From Burkholderiales bacterium (GTDB lineage: Bacteria > Pseudomonadota > Gammaproteobacteria > Burkholderiales > Burkholderiaceae_C), in contig CANCFV010000017.1 of the NCBI GenBank assembly GCA_947377275.1, positions 1 to 46,683 of the forward strand: 46,683 bases of DNA, written 5' to 3'. Shown here in pieces: positions 31,943 to 41,208 of the stretch. Position 1 is the stretch's first letter, and each line of letters opens with the position of its first letter. Position numbers and translations under genes: made by a program. Below the pieces are notes generated by a model that ran no database searches, had not been told where the DNA came from, and worked only from the letters and a program-made list of their open reading frames with translations.

Positions 31943-33724
31943 TCAGGAACCAGCGACTTTTAACAAGGTGTCGAGAATCGACTGTGCGACTTGCAACATC
32001 TTCGCGGACGCTTGGTAACTTTGCTGGTATTGGATCAGTCTGGCCGCTTCCTCGTCGAGGTTGACCCCCGTGATGCTGCTCAGCATCTGAGCCGAGTTGG
32101 TGGCCAGTGTGCTGGCGATGTCTGCCATGGTCTGGCCGGATTGCACGGCCACGCCGAGGTTGCCAACCATTTGAGAATAGGTGTCTGTGACGGTGGAGTT
32201 GGTGACGCCATCCGCCGTGCATATCGCCTTGTCACGCAACTGCAGCATCGCTTGCGCATTGCCATTGTTGCTGCCAGGGTAGGTTGTGGTCGCGACCGTC
32301 AACTTGTCACCTGCGCGTGGGACGCCACTGACGTTCACGCTGAAAAGCGCGCCGCTGGGCGTGCTGGCCGGGTCAGCGTCATTGATGGGTGTTCCGGGCT
32401 GCCACGTGCGCGTGGGGGTGACATCTTTGTAGCCTGCACCCGTGCTATCGACGAAGCGGTAAGTCAACTGCGCTGGGTTGGACGGGTCTTGCGAGAACAC
32501 CACATTCAATGGACTGCTTGTCGTTGGCAGCGATGTTGCTGCGTCAGATGCGGTGCCGGAGGGCAAGGCGCGCTGCATGTTCAATGAGGACACGCTGAGT
32601 GTGCCGGTGTTCGTGCTGGGAACCGAGGCAACCAATGGACTCGCAGCAGCCAGGCCCTTGGGTGTTTGGAGCGCCACAGCGATGGTGTCTGCGGCTCCTG
32701 TGTTGATGAAAATGGGATGGGTGTTGATGGGATTGCCGCTGGCATCAAACGAAGTTTGTGGAGCGCCTGCGGCGTCCAGGCCCAAGGCCTGTTGCTGGTT
32801 GATGGCGTCTGCGAACGACGATGTGAATTTGTTGAGCTGGGTCCGCGTGGCTGTGAGGTCACTGTCTTGGAATTGCAGCAGACCTTTGAGCGCACCCCCG
32901 GCCATTTGGGTGCTGTCCAGGGAGCGGGTTGAGCCGTCTGTTGTTGTGAGTCCAATTTGGCCTGGGGATGCATTGGATGCGCCGCGAATCACAGTCAGGG
33001 TCTGTGCCGTGTTGCCCAGCACCAGGATCTGTCCACCAGTCATGCTGACAGTGGTCGTGCCGTCCTCGGCTGGAATGGCAGTGACCTGAATTTGCTTGCT
33101 GAGTTGTCTGATGAGTTCATCACGTTTGTCAAGCAAATCGTTGGCCGAGTGCCCAGAGCCAGTGGTCTTGGCCACACTGTCGTTGATGGCGGCGATTTGT
33201 GAAGTCAATCCGTTGATGATCCCTACCGAGGTCGACATGTCGTCAATGACCCCAGCCTGCAGTGTGTTCAGTTGGGCGCCTGCACTGTTGACGCGGCTGA
33301 CCCACTCCTGCGCCCTTGCCAAAACCACTTGGCGGGCAGCCATGTCTTGCGGCTGGTTGGAAACATCGACAAAAGCATTCAGGATCTTTGAGGCTGAATT
33401 GCCAAGGCTGGCATCGCCGGTCGGCAGCACCGTTTCGAGTTGCTCAAGCTTGTTCAGTCGAGTGCTGTTGGCGGCCGCTTGCGCCCGGTTTGCATCGTCT
33501 TGCTGGATCAGTGCAGCGTCAGTGGCCCGGGTGACGGTGATCGCTTTCACCCCGCGGCCCATGAAGCCAGCACCGGTGAACTGGCCACCTTCTGTTGCAA
33601 GCTCAACCTGCTGACGTGAGTAGCCCGGCGTGTTGACGTTGCTGATGTTGTTGCCGACTGTGTCCAGCATGGATTGGGCGATACCCAATGATCGTGTCGC
33701 CATCCCGAAAATGCTACTGGCCAT
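31943..33724 (-). CDS. flgK: Flagellar hook-associated protein FlgK (HAP1)
   Basis: This 593-residue protein is the first hook-filament junction protein. Its N-terminus has the axial-protein pattern MLDTVGNNISNVNTPGYSRQ, and the C-terminus INSAQMLSS-like SSITGVNLDEEAARLIQYQQ followed by SYQASAKMLQVAQ is equally typical. The long middle part is Ser/Thr/Ala-rich and family-variable. It starts 20 bases after flgJ and belongs to the flgB-flgL operon. Confidence 0.97.
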   Translation of the reverse strand: MASSIFGMATRSLGIAQSMLDTVGNNISNVNTPGYSRQQVELATEGGQFTGAGFMGRGVKAITVTRATDAALIQQDDANRAQAAANSTRLNKLEQLETVLPTGDASLGNSASKILNAFVDVSNQPQDMAARQVVLARAQEWVSRVNSAGAQLNTLQAGVIDDMSTSVGIINGLTSQIAAINDSVAKTTGSGHSANDLLDKRDELIRQLSKQIQVTAIPAEDGTTTVSMTGGQILVLGNTAQTLTVIRGASNASPGQIGLTTTDGSTRSLDSTQMAGGALKGLLQFQDSDLTATRTQLNKFTSSFADAINQQQALGLDAAGAPQTSFDASGNPINTHPIFINTGAADTIAVALQTPKGLAAASPLVASVPSTNTGTLSVSSLNMQRALPSGTASDAATSLPTTSSPLNVVFSQDPSNPAQLTYRFVDSTGAGYKDVTPTRTWQPGTPINDADPASTPSGALFSVNVSGVPRAGDKLTVATTTYPGSNNGNAQAMLQLRDKAICTADGVTNSTVTDTYSQMVGNLGVAVQSGQTMADIASTLATNSAQMLSSITGVNLDEEAARLIQYQQSYQASAKMLQVAQSILDTLLKVAGS

Positions 33725-33744
33725 CGTGTACTCCGATCAGAGCG

Positions 33745-34692
33745 TCAGGTGACGGTCTTTTGCAGACGCAAGGCGGTGTTGATCACCTTGGTCAGCTTGT
33801 CTGCGTAGGCAGGGTCCGTGGCGTAGCCGGCTTTTTGCAATCCGCGGGCAAAGCCCTGTGCGGTGTCTGCCTGCGCGACGGTTTGACTGTAGCGCGGGCT
33901 CTTGCTGAGCATCCGGGCGTGGTCCTTGAAGGCATCTGCATACGAGTCGTAGGCGCGGAATTTGGCCGTGACTTTGTGCGCAACGCCGCCGAAGTACTCG
34001 GTCGTGGTCACCTCGGCGACCTTGCCTTTCCAGTCGGAGGTGGCTTTGATGCCAAACAAGTTGTGGCTGGAGCTGCCGTCTTTCATGCGGATCTCGTGCT
34101 TGCCCCAGCCCGATTCCAGGGCGGCCTGACCCAGGATGTGGGTGGACGGGATGCCGGTGGCCAACTCGGCCGCTTGCGCCGCCGCCTGGTGTTTGCGGAC
34201 GAAGTTCTCGGAGCTGCTCAGCTTCTTGGCATCGGCTCCGGTGGTACTAGGGAGGCTGCTGCTTTTGCTCGCTGCATCGTTCAGGATTTGTGCCGATGCC
34301 GTGGCGGCACCCGATGGCATGTTGCTGAGCGAGAGGTCGCCCACGCCTTTGAGGGGGCTGTCTTTGGCGCCGGCCGGGTTGATGCCCAGCTGCCTTTCGA
34401 GCTGCCGGGTGATCATGGCGCTCAAGCCGCCAGGCAGGCCGGTCATCTGGTTTGCCAGCTGGGTGTCGAGCATGCTCGATCCCATCTCGGTGGCTGAGTT
34501 GTCCATCATGCCGCTGCTCATGGTGGTGGCGCGCATGCTCTTGACCAGCTCTTGCATGAACAGGCCTTCGAGCTGTTTGGCCGTGTCCTTGATGCCCTCT
34601 TGCGGGCTGCGGCCCACGGTGGTTTTCAAGCGCTCAAGTGAGCGCGTGTCCATGGTCAGGCCATTGTTCTGGCCGCTGCTGTTCAAGCTCAT
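33745..34692 (-). CDS. flgJ: Flagellar rod cap / peptidoglycan hydrolase FlgJ
   Basis: This 315-residue dual-domain protein has an N-terminal rod-scaffold domain (QLEGLFMQELVKSMRATTMS, SSMLDTQLANQMT) and a C-terminal muramidase domain from about 155 (ILGQAALESGWGKHEIRMKD, catalytic Glu193). The dual-domain form is the one found in beta- and gammaproteobacteria. FlgJ clears a hole in peptidoglycan for the rod. Its ATG overlaps the flgI stop (TGATG), so the two are coupled. Confidence 0.96.
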   Translation of the reverse strand: MSLNSSGQNNGLTMDTRSLERLKTTVGRSPQEGIKDTAKQLEGLFMQELVKSMRATTMSSGMMDNSATEMGSSMLDTQLANQMTGLPGGLSAMITRQLERQLGINPAGAKDSPLKGVGDLSLSNMPSGAATASAQILNDAASKSSSLPSTTGADAKKLSSSENFVRKHQAAAQAAELATGIPSTHILGQAALESGWGKHEIRMKDGSSSHNLFGIKATSDWKGKVAEVTTTEYFGGVAHKVTAKFRAYDSYADAFKDHARMLSKSPRYSQTVAQADTAQGFARGLQKAGYATDPAYADKLTKVINTALRLQKTVT

Positions 34693-35822
34693 CAGATCAC
34701 CTCCAGCTCAGCTTGGAGTGCGCCGGCCGCTTTCATCGCTTGCAAGATGGCCAGCAGGTCTTGCGGGTTGGCACCCAAGGTGTTGAGCGCCTTGACCACC
34801 TCGGTCAACTTGGTGCCTTGAGGCAGCTGAATCAGCGCGCCGGGCTCCTGGTTGATCTTGATGTCGGTTTTCTCTGCCGCCACGGTTTGCCCGTTCGATA
34901 GGGCGTTGGGCTGACTGATGACGGGGGTGGAGCTGATGGTCACGGACAGGTTGCCGTGCGCCACCGCGCAGGGGCCGATGGTGACCGCCTGGTTGACCAC
35001 GATGGAGCCCGTACGTGCGTTGATGACGATGCGCGCGGCGGGCATGGCCTTGTCCACGCTGAGGTTTTCGAGGTCGGCCATGAAAGCCACACGCTCGCCG
35101 GGTGGGGTGGGCAGCTTGACGTTGACCGTGCGGCCGCTGATGGCTTCGGCTGTGCCTTGGCCCTTGGCCTTGTTGATCGCGTCGGCCACGGTGCGCGCGG
35201 TGTTGAAGTCGTCGGCTTGCAGGTCGTATTGCATGACGCTGCCTTGCAGCCAGGGCGTGGGCACGCTGCGCTCCACCGTGGCACCACCAGGGATGCGGCC
35301 TGCGCTGAGCTGGTTGACCTGCACCTTGGCGCCACCGGCTGAGGCACCTGCGCCGCTGATCACCAAGTTGCCCTGGGCCATGCCGTAGATCTGGCCGTCA
35401 GCGCCCTTGAGCGGGGTGGCGATCAGCGTGCCACCGCGCAGCGATTTGGAGTTGCCCAGCGACGAGACGTTCACGTCAATGGCTTGGCCTGGCTGTGCAA
35501 AAGGGGGGAGGGTGGCGGTGACCAGCACGGCGGCCACGTTCTTGACCTGCATCGCCACGCCAGCGGGCACGGTGATGCCCATCTGCTGCAGCATGGCATT
35601 GAGGCTTTGCGCCGTGAAGGGCGCTTGGGTGGTTTGGTCGCCGGTGCCGTCCAGGCCCACCACCAGGCCGTAGCCCATCAGCTGGTTGCTGCGCACGCCC
35701 TGGATGTTGGCGATTTCCTTGAGCCTCACGGCCTTGGCATCCACAGGCCACCACAGCGCTGCCGAGGCGGCTGCGAAGGCCAGGGCGATCAGCAGTTTGA
35801 GGAGGCGGTCTGCGGTGTTCAT
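34692..35822 (-). CDS. flgI: Flagellar P-ring protein FlgI
   Basis: This 376-residue protein polymerises around the rod in the peptidoglycan layer. A signal peptide of about 30 residues (LLIALAFAAASAALWWPVDAKA) is followed by the family core: VRLKEIANIQGVRSNQLMGY, GLVVGLDGTGDQT, IDVNVSSLGNSKSLRGGTL and, at the end, LVKALNTLGANP-like VVKALNTLGANPQDLLAILQ. I chose ATG 35822 because it begins the signal peptide; the frame is open further upstream through flgH. Confidence 0.96.
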   Translation of the reverse strand: MNTADRLLKLLIALAFAAASAALWWPVDAKAVRLKEIANIQGVRSNQLMGYGLVVGLDGTGDQTTQAPFTAQSLNAMLQQMGITVPAGVAMQVKNVAAVLVTATLPPFAQPGQAIDVNVSSLGNSKSLRGGTLIATPLKGADGQIYGMAQGNLVISGAGASAGGAKVQVNQLSAGRIPGGATVERSVPTPWLQGSVMQYDLQADDFNTARTVADAINKAKGQGTAEAISGRTVNVKLPTPPGERVAFMADLENLSVDKAMPAARIVINARTGSIVVNQAVTIGPCAVAHGNLSVTISSTPVISQPNALSNGQTVAAEKTDIKINQEPGALIQLPQGTKLTEVVKALNTLGANPQDLLAILQAMKAAGALQAELEVI

Positions 35823-35863
35823 GGGCCGAATTCCTTGGGGGTTCGGCTCCATTGTGCGAATCT

Positions 35864-36541
35864 TTAGAACGGCGAAATGTTCAAAAAGAAGCGCGCAAGC
35901 CAGCCTATTCCTTGCGCTTCTTGCTGGGCGCCGCGGCCCATTTGCTCGATGCGCACGTTGGCCACCTGCGTGGACGTGACAGAGTTCCCAGGTTGGATGC
36001 TGTTGGGGTCGACTTGGCCTGAGAAACGCAGCACATCGACGTTCTTGGCCACGCCAATCTGCTTTTCGCCCGAAATGATCAGGTGCCCGTTGGGCAGCAC
36101 CTCGATCACCGTCGTGGTGATGGTGCCGGTGAAATTGTTGGTGCTGACCGAGCTGCCCGTGCCATCGAATTTGTTGGCCGAGCTGCCAGACGCGCCCAAC
36201 TTGGCGATCTGGTCCAGGCGCAGCAAGGGCACGGCGCTGATGGCGCTGCTGACGGCGCCTTTCTTCTCGATCGAACTGGTGGTTTCTTGCTTGGCGCTGA
36301 TGCTTTCGCTGATGACCACGGTGATGACGTCGCCCACCATGCGCGCACGGTAGGTCTCGTACAAAGGGCGATAGCCGGCAGCTTGGAAGATCGCGCCATT
36401 GCTGGCTGGGGCATAGGTCGCAGCGGAGGGACGCGCCTGTGTGGGCTCGACCACCTCCACCCGCGGGCTGGTGGTCACGCAAGCCGACAGCAGGGCAGGG
36501 GCGAGCCAGCCGAGCCAGCGCAGTTTGCGGAGGTGTGTCAT
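35864..36541 (-). CDS. flgH: Flagellar L-ring lipoprotein FlgH
   Basis: This 225-residue outer-membrane lipoprotein forms the L ring. The lipobox is LLSAC with Cys21. The family core follows: SNGAIFQAAGYRPLYETYRA, VGDVITVVISESISAKQ, and the end TSTQVANVRIEQMGRGAQQE and WLARFFLNISPF. The ATG at 36541 overlaps the flgG stop (TGATG); a GTG at 36544 is the alternative. Confidence 0.96.
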   Translation of the reverse strand: MTHLRKLRWLGWLAPALLSACVTTSPRVEVVEPTQARPSAATYAPASNGAIFQAAGYRPLYETYRARMVGDVITVVISESISAKQETTSSIEKKGAVSSAISAVPLLRLDQIAKLGASGSSANKFDGTGSSVSTNNFTGTITTTVIEVLPNGHLIISGEKQIGVAKNVDVLRFSGQVDPNSIQPGNSVTSTQVANVRIEQMGRGAQQEAQGIGWLARFFLNISPF

Positions 36542-37323
36542 CACATTTGACCCAGCTTTTGTAGCATCTGGTCCGAGGTCTGGATGGCTTTGGAGTTCAG
36601 CTCGTAGGCGCGTTGCGTCTGGATCATGGTCACCAACTCTTGCACCACGTTCACGTTCGACGTCTCCACAAAGCCTTGTGAGAGCATGCCCATGCCGTTG
36701 ACGGTGGGCGCAGCCGTTTGTGGCGCACCCGAGGCGGCCGTTTCTGTGAACAGGTTTTGGCCCTTGGGCTCCAGGCCAGCTGGGTTGATGAAGTTGGCCA
36801 GTTGGATTTGTCCCAGGCTTTGCAACGCCGTCTGCCCGGGGATGGTCACCGTCACGGTGCCGTCGTTGCCGATGGTCAGGCCGCTGGCGTTGCTCGGCAC
36901 GGTGATGCCCGGCTGGACCAGGTAGCCGTTGTTGGTCACCAGTTGCCCTTGCGCATCGAGCTGGAAAGAGCCGTCGCGGGTGTAGGCCGTGGTGCCGTCG
37001 GGTTGGGTGATCTGAAAGAAGCCCTTGCCTTGGATGGCGAGGTCCATGTTGTTCGACGTCTGCTGCAAGTTGCCCTGTGTGAACTGGCGCGAGGTGGCAA
37101 CGGGACGCACACCCAGGCCCACCTGCAAGCCGGTGGGCAGCTGGGTCTGCTCAGAGCTGTTGGCCCCGCTTTGGCGCAGGTTCTGGTACATCAGGTCTTC
37201 GAACACGGCGTGCGATTGCTTGTAGCCGTTGGTCGAGCCGTTGGCCAGGTTTTGCGAGATGTGGTCCAGCTGGATTTGCTGGGCTTCCATGCCGGACTTT
37301 GATACCCACAGTGAACGCATCAT
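36541..37323 (-). CDS. flgG: Flagellar distal rod protein FlgG
   Basis: This 260-residue protein forms the distal rod. It has the axial N-terminus [20 protein letters not shown] with [10 protein letters not shown], the [15 protein letters not shown] segment that is diagnostic of FlgG, and the C-terminal [20 protein letters not shown] shared by rod and hook proteins. It starts 21 bases after the flgF stop. Length matches the family. Confidence 0.97.
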   Translation of the reverse strand: MMRSLWVSKSGMEAQQIQLDHISQNLANGSTNGYKQSHAVFEDLMYQNLRQSGANSSEQTQLPTGLQVGLGVRPVATSRQFTQGNLQQTSNNMDLAIQGKGFFQITQPDGTTAYTRDGSFQLDAQGQLVTNNGYLVQPGITVPSNASGLTIGNDGTVTVTIPGQTALQSLGQIQLANFINPAGLEPKGQNLFTETAASGAPQTAAPTVNGMGMLSQGFVETSNVNVVQELVTMIQTQRAYELNSKAIQTSDQMLQKLGQM

Positions 37324-37344
37324 GGTCGTACTCCTTCAATCTGA

Positions 37345-38076
37345 TCAGCCATTGGTCGAGAGCAGTTGAGCGGCAGCGCGCTCATCGTCTTCGGCCGTCT
37401 TCATCATCTTCATCTGGGTCTCGAACTGGCGTGCCGCCGCGATCATCGACACCATGGTCTCGATCGGGTTCACGTTCGATCCTTCCAGCGCGCCGTCTTG
37501 CACGCGTGCCAGCGGATCGGCATTGAGGTCGGCGCCATCGCCCGCCCGAAAGAGGCCGTCTTCGCCTCGCACGAGCTTGTTCTCTGGGGTGACCAGCTTG
37601 AGCTTGCCCACGCCAGTCGTGCGCCCGTTGGCCGAGCGTGCGCTCACGGTGCCGTCGGGTGCGATGGTGGGTTCGGTGTTAGGCGGCAGCACGATGGGCC
37701 CGCCGTCGCCCATCACGGGCAAGCCGCTTTGCGTGGTCAGGGTGCCTTCGGCCGTCACGGTGAACGAGCCGAAGCGGGTGTAGGCCTCGGTGCCGTCCAG
37801 GGCCTGCACGCTGAGCCAGGACTTGCCTTGCGCGGCCACATCCAGTGAGCGACCGGTGAAGGTGATGGGGCCGGCCGTGTCGTCGTAGCCCACGGTGGTT
37901 TCCAGAGCGTAAACACGGGTGCTCGCGCCATCGCCGCGCACCGGGACGGCCCGCGTGGCTTGCAGTTCGGCCCGAAAGCCGGTGGTGCTGACGTTGGCCA
38001 GGTTGTTGGAGAGCACGTCCTGGCGCTGCATGTTCATTTTGGCGCCAGCCATGCTCAGGTAAATCATGCGGTCCAT
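37345..38076 (-). CDS. flgF: Flagellar proximal rod protein FlgF
   Basis: This 243-residue rod protein has the N-terminus MDRMIYLSMAGAKMNMQRQD, which is distinctive for FlgF, then NNLANVSTTGFRAEL. The C-terminal axial motif is SNVNPIETMVSMIAAARQFE. It lies between flgE and flgG as in the standard order. Confidence 0.96.
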   Translation of the reverse strand: MDRMIYLSMAGAKMNMQRQDVLSNNLANVSTTGFRAELQATRAVPVRGDGASTRVYALETTVGYDDTAGPITFTGRSLDVAAQGKSWLSVQALDGTEAYTRFGSFTVTAEGTLTTQSGLPVMGDGGPIVLPPNTEPTIAPDGTVSARSANGRTTGVGKLKLVTPENKLVRGEDGLFRAGDGADLNADPLARVQDGALEGSNVNPIETMVSMIAAARQFETQMKMMKTAEDDERAAAQLLSTNG

Positions 38077-38104
38077 GTTGACCTCCGTGCGTCAAAGCGC
38101 GTGA

Positions 38105-39403
38105 TCAACGCAGGTTCACCAGGGTCTGCAAGACCTGGTCTTCGGCCTTGATGGTTTGTGCGTTGGCCTGATAGGAACGCTGCGCCACGATCATGTTGAC
38201 CAGCTCGCCCGTGAGGTCGACGTTGGACTCTTCCAGTGCACCCGATTGCAGCAGCCCAAAAACGCCGCTGCCCGGTGCACCCAGTGGCAAGGGGTCGCCA
38301 GACGCATTGGTGGGCTTCCACTCGTTGCCTCCGGTGGGCTGCAATCCGTTGAGGTTTTTGAAGTCGGCAAGCTGCACGCGAGCAATGGACTTGGATTGGC
38401 CATTCGTGTAGCGCGCCTTGACCGTGCCGTCGGACTCGATCAAAAAGTCAGAAAGATTGCCTTGCGCATACCCGCCCCCCGAGAGCTCGGTGACGCTGTA
38501 ACTGCCCGAGTACTCGGTGCTGGACGAAAGGTCCACCTTGATGTTGGTCAGCGGTTGACCATTGGTGCCACCCGGGATGTTGGCCACCGTGAAGCTGGTG
38601 CCGACAGGAAGTGTGCCATTGGCATTGAAGGTCACGGTGCCCACGGGCACTGGGTTGCCTGATGCATCTTTGTTCACCGAGGCCGCGTTGGTGTTGCCAT
38701 CGGCGCTCATGTAGACCTCCCATTGGGAGCCTGCGGCGGTCACAGGAGGGGTGGCTGCGGGATCAGCTGCCACCGGGTCGGCTACCTTCTTGAAGTAGTA
38801 GTTGACGGCAATGGGTGCACCATTGTCGCCATATGCCGTTTGTGATGTGACGAAGTTATAGGTCTTTGAGTTACCGAGATCGAGCGGCGCTGTGATCTTG
38901 GTGGCGCGCGCATCGAGGTTGGCTGTCATCTTGACGTTGCCGGCAACTTTGGGTGGGGAGTTGTCGTTCGTCAGCACGATGGGCGAACCTGCTGGGCCTG
39001 CGGGGGCGCCCGTGTCGTCAAGTGCTTGCCCCAGCAAAAGGTGCAAGCTGTTATTGACGATGTTGCCATTGGCATCGCGTTTGAATTGCCCGTTGCGGGA
39101 GTACACCGTTTCTCCTTGTGCGGTTTGCAACGCATAGAAGCCTCGTCCATTGATGGCGATGTCCAGGTTGTTGGATGTGGTTGTGATGTTGCCTTGTGTG
39201 AATTGCTGCGCCACCACGGCGATGTTTGCCCCAATGCCGATGCCGTTGTTGCCGCCGCCGCCCAGCGATGCCGCATACATGTCAGCGAATTCGGCCCGAG
39301 AGGCCTTGGCACCAAAGGTGTTGGCGTTGGCGACGTTGTTGCCGATCACTTCCAGGTTTTTGCTGGAGGTGTTCAAGCCGGAGAGACCTTGTTGGAAGCC
39401 CAT
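38105..39403 (-). CDS. flgE: Flagellar hook protein FlgE
   Basis: This 432-residue protein builds the flexible hook. The N-terminus GFQQGLSGLNTSSKNLEVIG with NNVANANTFGAKASRAEFAD and the C-terminus EESNVDLTGELVNMIVAQRS followed by YQANAQTIKAEDQVLQ are the conserved axial ends. The middle is Thr/Ser/Gly-rich. It is 43 bases after the flgD stop. Confidence 0.97.
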   Translation of the reverse strand: MGFQQGLSGLNTSSKNLEVIGNNVANANTFGAKASRAEFADMYAASLGGGGNNGIGIGANIAVVAQQFTQGNITTTSNNLDIAINGRGFYALQTAQGETVYSRNGQFKRDANGNIVNNSLHLLLGQALDDTGAPAGPAGSPIVLTNDNSPPKVAGNVKMTANLDARATKITAPLDLGNSKTYNFVTSQTAYGDNGAPIAVNYYFKKVADPVAADPAATPPVTAAGSQWEVYMSADGNTNAASVNKDASGNPVPVGTVTFNANGTLPVGTSFTVANIPGGTNGQPLTNIKVDLSSSTEYSGSYSVTELSGGGYAQGNLSDFLIESDGTVKARYTNGQSKSIARVQLADFKNLNGLQPTGGNEWKPTNASGDPLPLGAPGSGVFGLLQSGALEESNVDLTGELVNMIVAQRSYQANAQTIKAEDQVLQTLVNLR

Positions 39404-39446
39404 GGTGATGTCCTTTCGGGTACTGCAGAGATGCGTCGCTGTGAAA

Positions 39447-40109
39447 TCAGGAAACCGACTTGACCTTGCTGTATGCCGTGGTGCCGCTGTCGCGCAGCTC
39501 CAGGTTCAAGGTGCCGTTGCTATTGGTGATGGCCTCTACCATGTCGCTCATCAGCGGCGTGGATTTGATGGCCTTGCCCGAGCTGGTGGCCGTGACCTTG
39601 AAGGTCAATCCGGTGGTTGAGGTGCCGCTCGGTGGGGTCCAGCTGAAGCCTTGTTGGCCAGCCCCCATGCCAGTTTGTGTGATCGTGTCGACCGTGGTGC
39701 CGCCGGCGTCCAGCACGTCGATGCGCACGTTGCTGGCGGCGGCATCAAGCGAGTAGCCGGCCACGGCCTTGCCATTGGTGCCCACGACCAGCTTGTTGCC
39801 TTCCAGCAGCACGCTGTGCCCGACCAGACCGGCGCCTTGCAGCATCTGCATCTGCGCCATGCTGGCGCCCATGTTGGTCATGGTGGTGTTGAGCTTGTCG
39901 ATGCCGGTCACCGTGTTGATTTGCGCCATCTGGCTGGTGACCTGGGCGTTGTCCATCGGGTTCAGCGGGTCCTGGTTCTGCATCTGCGTCACCAGCAGCT
40001 TCAAGAAGCGGTCGGAGGCCTCGGTGGGGCTGGTGGTTTTGCCTGCAGCGGCCGCCGCAGTGGTGCTGCTGGTGGACGAGCTGGATGTGGTGGCGGTGGT
40101 AGCGGTCAT
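39447..40109 (-). CDS. flgD: Flagellar hook assembly scaffold FlgD
   Basis: This 220-residue protein is the hook cap needed for FlgE assembly. It has a low-complexity Ser/Thr/Ala head, then FLKLLVTQMQNQDPLNPMDN and TSQMAQINTVTGIDKLN, the family signature. The C-terminal part carries Tudor/FnIII-like strands (GQQGFSWTPPSGTSTTGLTF). The order flgC-flgD-flgE is kept. Confidence 0.96.
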   Translation of the reverse strand: MTATTATTSSSSTSSTTAAAAAGKTTSPTEASDRFLKLLVTQMQNQDPLNPMDNAQVTSQMAQINTVTGIDKLNTTMTNMGASMAQMQMLQGAGLVGHSVLLEGNKLVVGTNGKAVAGYSLDAAASNVRIDVLDAGGTTVDTITQTGMGAGQQGFSWTPPSGTSTTGLTFKVTATSSGKAIKSTPLMSDMVEAITNSNGTLNLELRDSGTTAYSKVKSVS

Positions 40110-40145
40110 GTGCGTGGGCCTCGTAGGTCAGGGCGTGGGGGCGGC

Positions 40146-40556
40146 TCAGCCGCCTTGGCCCATTTGCAGGGTCTTCATCAGCAAGGTCTTGGCCGTGGTC
40201 ATGACCTCGACGTTGTTCTGGTACGAGCGCGAGGCCGAAATCATGTTGACCATCTCCTCCACCGTGTTGACGTTGCTGTAGGTGACATAGCCCTCCGCAT
40301 CGGCCTGTGGGTGCTTGGGGTCGTGCACGCGGCGGCCGGGGCTGTTGTCTTCGGTGATCTGGCTGACGTTGACGCCCGCGGTCCCCACTTCGCCCATGGG
40401 CGTGGTGGTGAACACCACTTGGCGGGCCTTGTAGGCGCTGCGGTCAGGTCCGGCCACCGTGTCGGCGTTGGCCAGGTTCGAGGCCACGACGTTGAGCCGT
40501 TGCGACTGCGCACTGACCGCGCTGCCTGACACGTTGAAGATCTTGAACATCGACAT
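40146..40556 (-). CDS. flgC: Flagellar proximal rod protein FlgC
   Basis: This 136-residue rod protein has the N-terminus FKIFNVSGSAVSAQSQRLNV with ASNLANADT, and the C-terminal VTYSNVNTVEEMVNMISASR followed by SYQNNVEVM. All are standard for FlgC. It starts 24 bases after flgB. Confidence 0.97.
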   Translation of the reverse strand: MSMFKIFNVSGSAVSAQSQRLNVVASNLANADTVAGPDRSAYKARQVVFTTTPMGEVGTAGVNVSQITEDNSPGRRVHDPKHPQADAEGYVTYSNVNTVEEMVNMISASRSYQNNVEVMTTAKTLLMKTLQMGQGG

Positions 40557-40580
40557 GGTTTTCTCCTGTCAAACGCCTGA

Positions 40581-41018
40581 TCACTGGCCGGTGATGGCCG
40601 TGTTCAAAGTGCGCACCTGGCTGTTGATGAAGCGCAGGGTCGCTTCGTAGCGCACGGTGTTGTCGGCAAAGTTGGCGCGCTCGCGGTCCATGTCGACGCT
40701 GTTGTTGTCCAAGTTGGTTTGTGCCGAGGTGGCGTAGCCCATCTCGGGGGTGGCCTTGCTGCTGGCGGGCATGCCCTGGCTGTTGAGGTGATTGCCGTGG
40801 CCGGTGGCGAGCTGTAGGTGGCCCTTGGTTAAGGCGGTTTGCTCCGTCGAGGCCTGGCCGGTCGCGTTTTTCAGAGCGGTCGAAAAGTCGAAGTCGCGGG
40901 CCACGTAGCCTGGGGTGTCGGCATTGGCGATGTTGCTGGCGATCAGGCGCTGGCGCTCTGAGCGCAGGGTGAGCGCCTCGGCCTGAAAGTTCAAAGAGTC
41001 GGTCAATCGGTTCAACAT
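40581..41018 (-). CDS. flgB: Flagellar proximal rod protein FlgB; first gene of the leftward operon
   Basis: This 145-residue rod protein has QAEALTLRSERQRLIASNIA, ADTPGYVARDFDFSTAL and the C-terminal MDRERANFADNTVRYEATLR. ATG 41018 has GGAGG upstream and matches the usual start; a longer frame to 41210 runs into flgA. The 190-base gap to flgA must hold the flgB promoter. I see no clear sigma-28 or sigma-54 motif there, so a different class of promoter (for example FlhDC-dependent) is likely. Confidence 0.96.
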   Translation of the reverse strand: MLNRLTDSLNFQAEALTLRSERQRLIASNIANADTPGYVARDFDFSTALKNATGQASTEQTALTKGHLQLATGHGNHLNSQGMPASSKATPEMGYATSAQTNLDNNSVDMDRERANFADNTVRYEATLRFINSQVRTLNTAITGQ

Positions 41019-41208
41019 GGTGTGCCCCTCCGGCGGCCCTGACTGGCTGGACCGCCTGTTGGCGCTGATGGCCTCGGAGCGCATGCACCTCGACTCAGCT
41101 TGGATCCGATGGTGATCGCCTGATGCCCAAACATGAGCCGGAATAAACGGGGTTTGATGCCGCAATTCCGGGCCTTCCGCGCCGGGCGCTTGCCTAAAGT
41201 GGGCAGGC

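Noticed and set aside
41193-41200. TAAAGTGG near the flgA start as a sigma-28 promoter
   Set aside because: It lies too close to the flgA start codon, and there is no GCCGATAA-like box at the right spacing.
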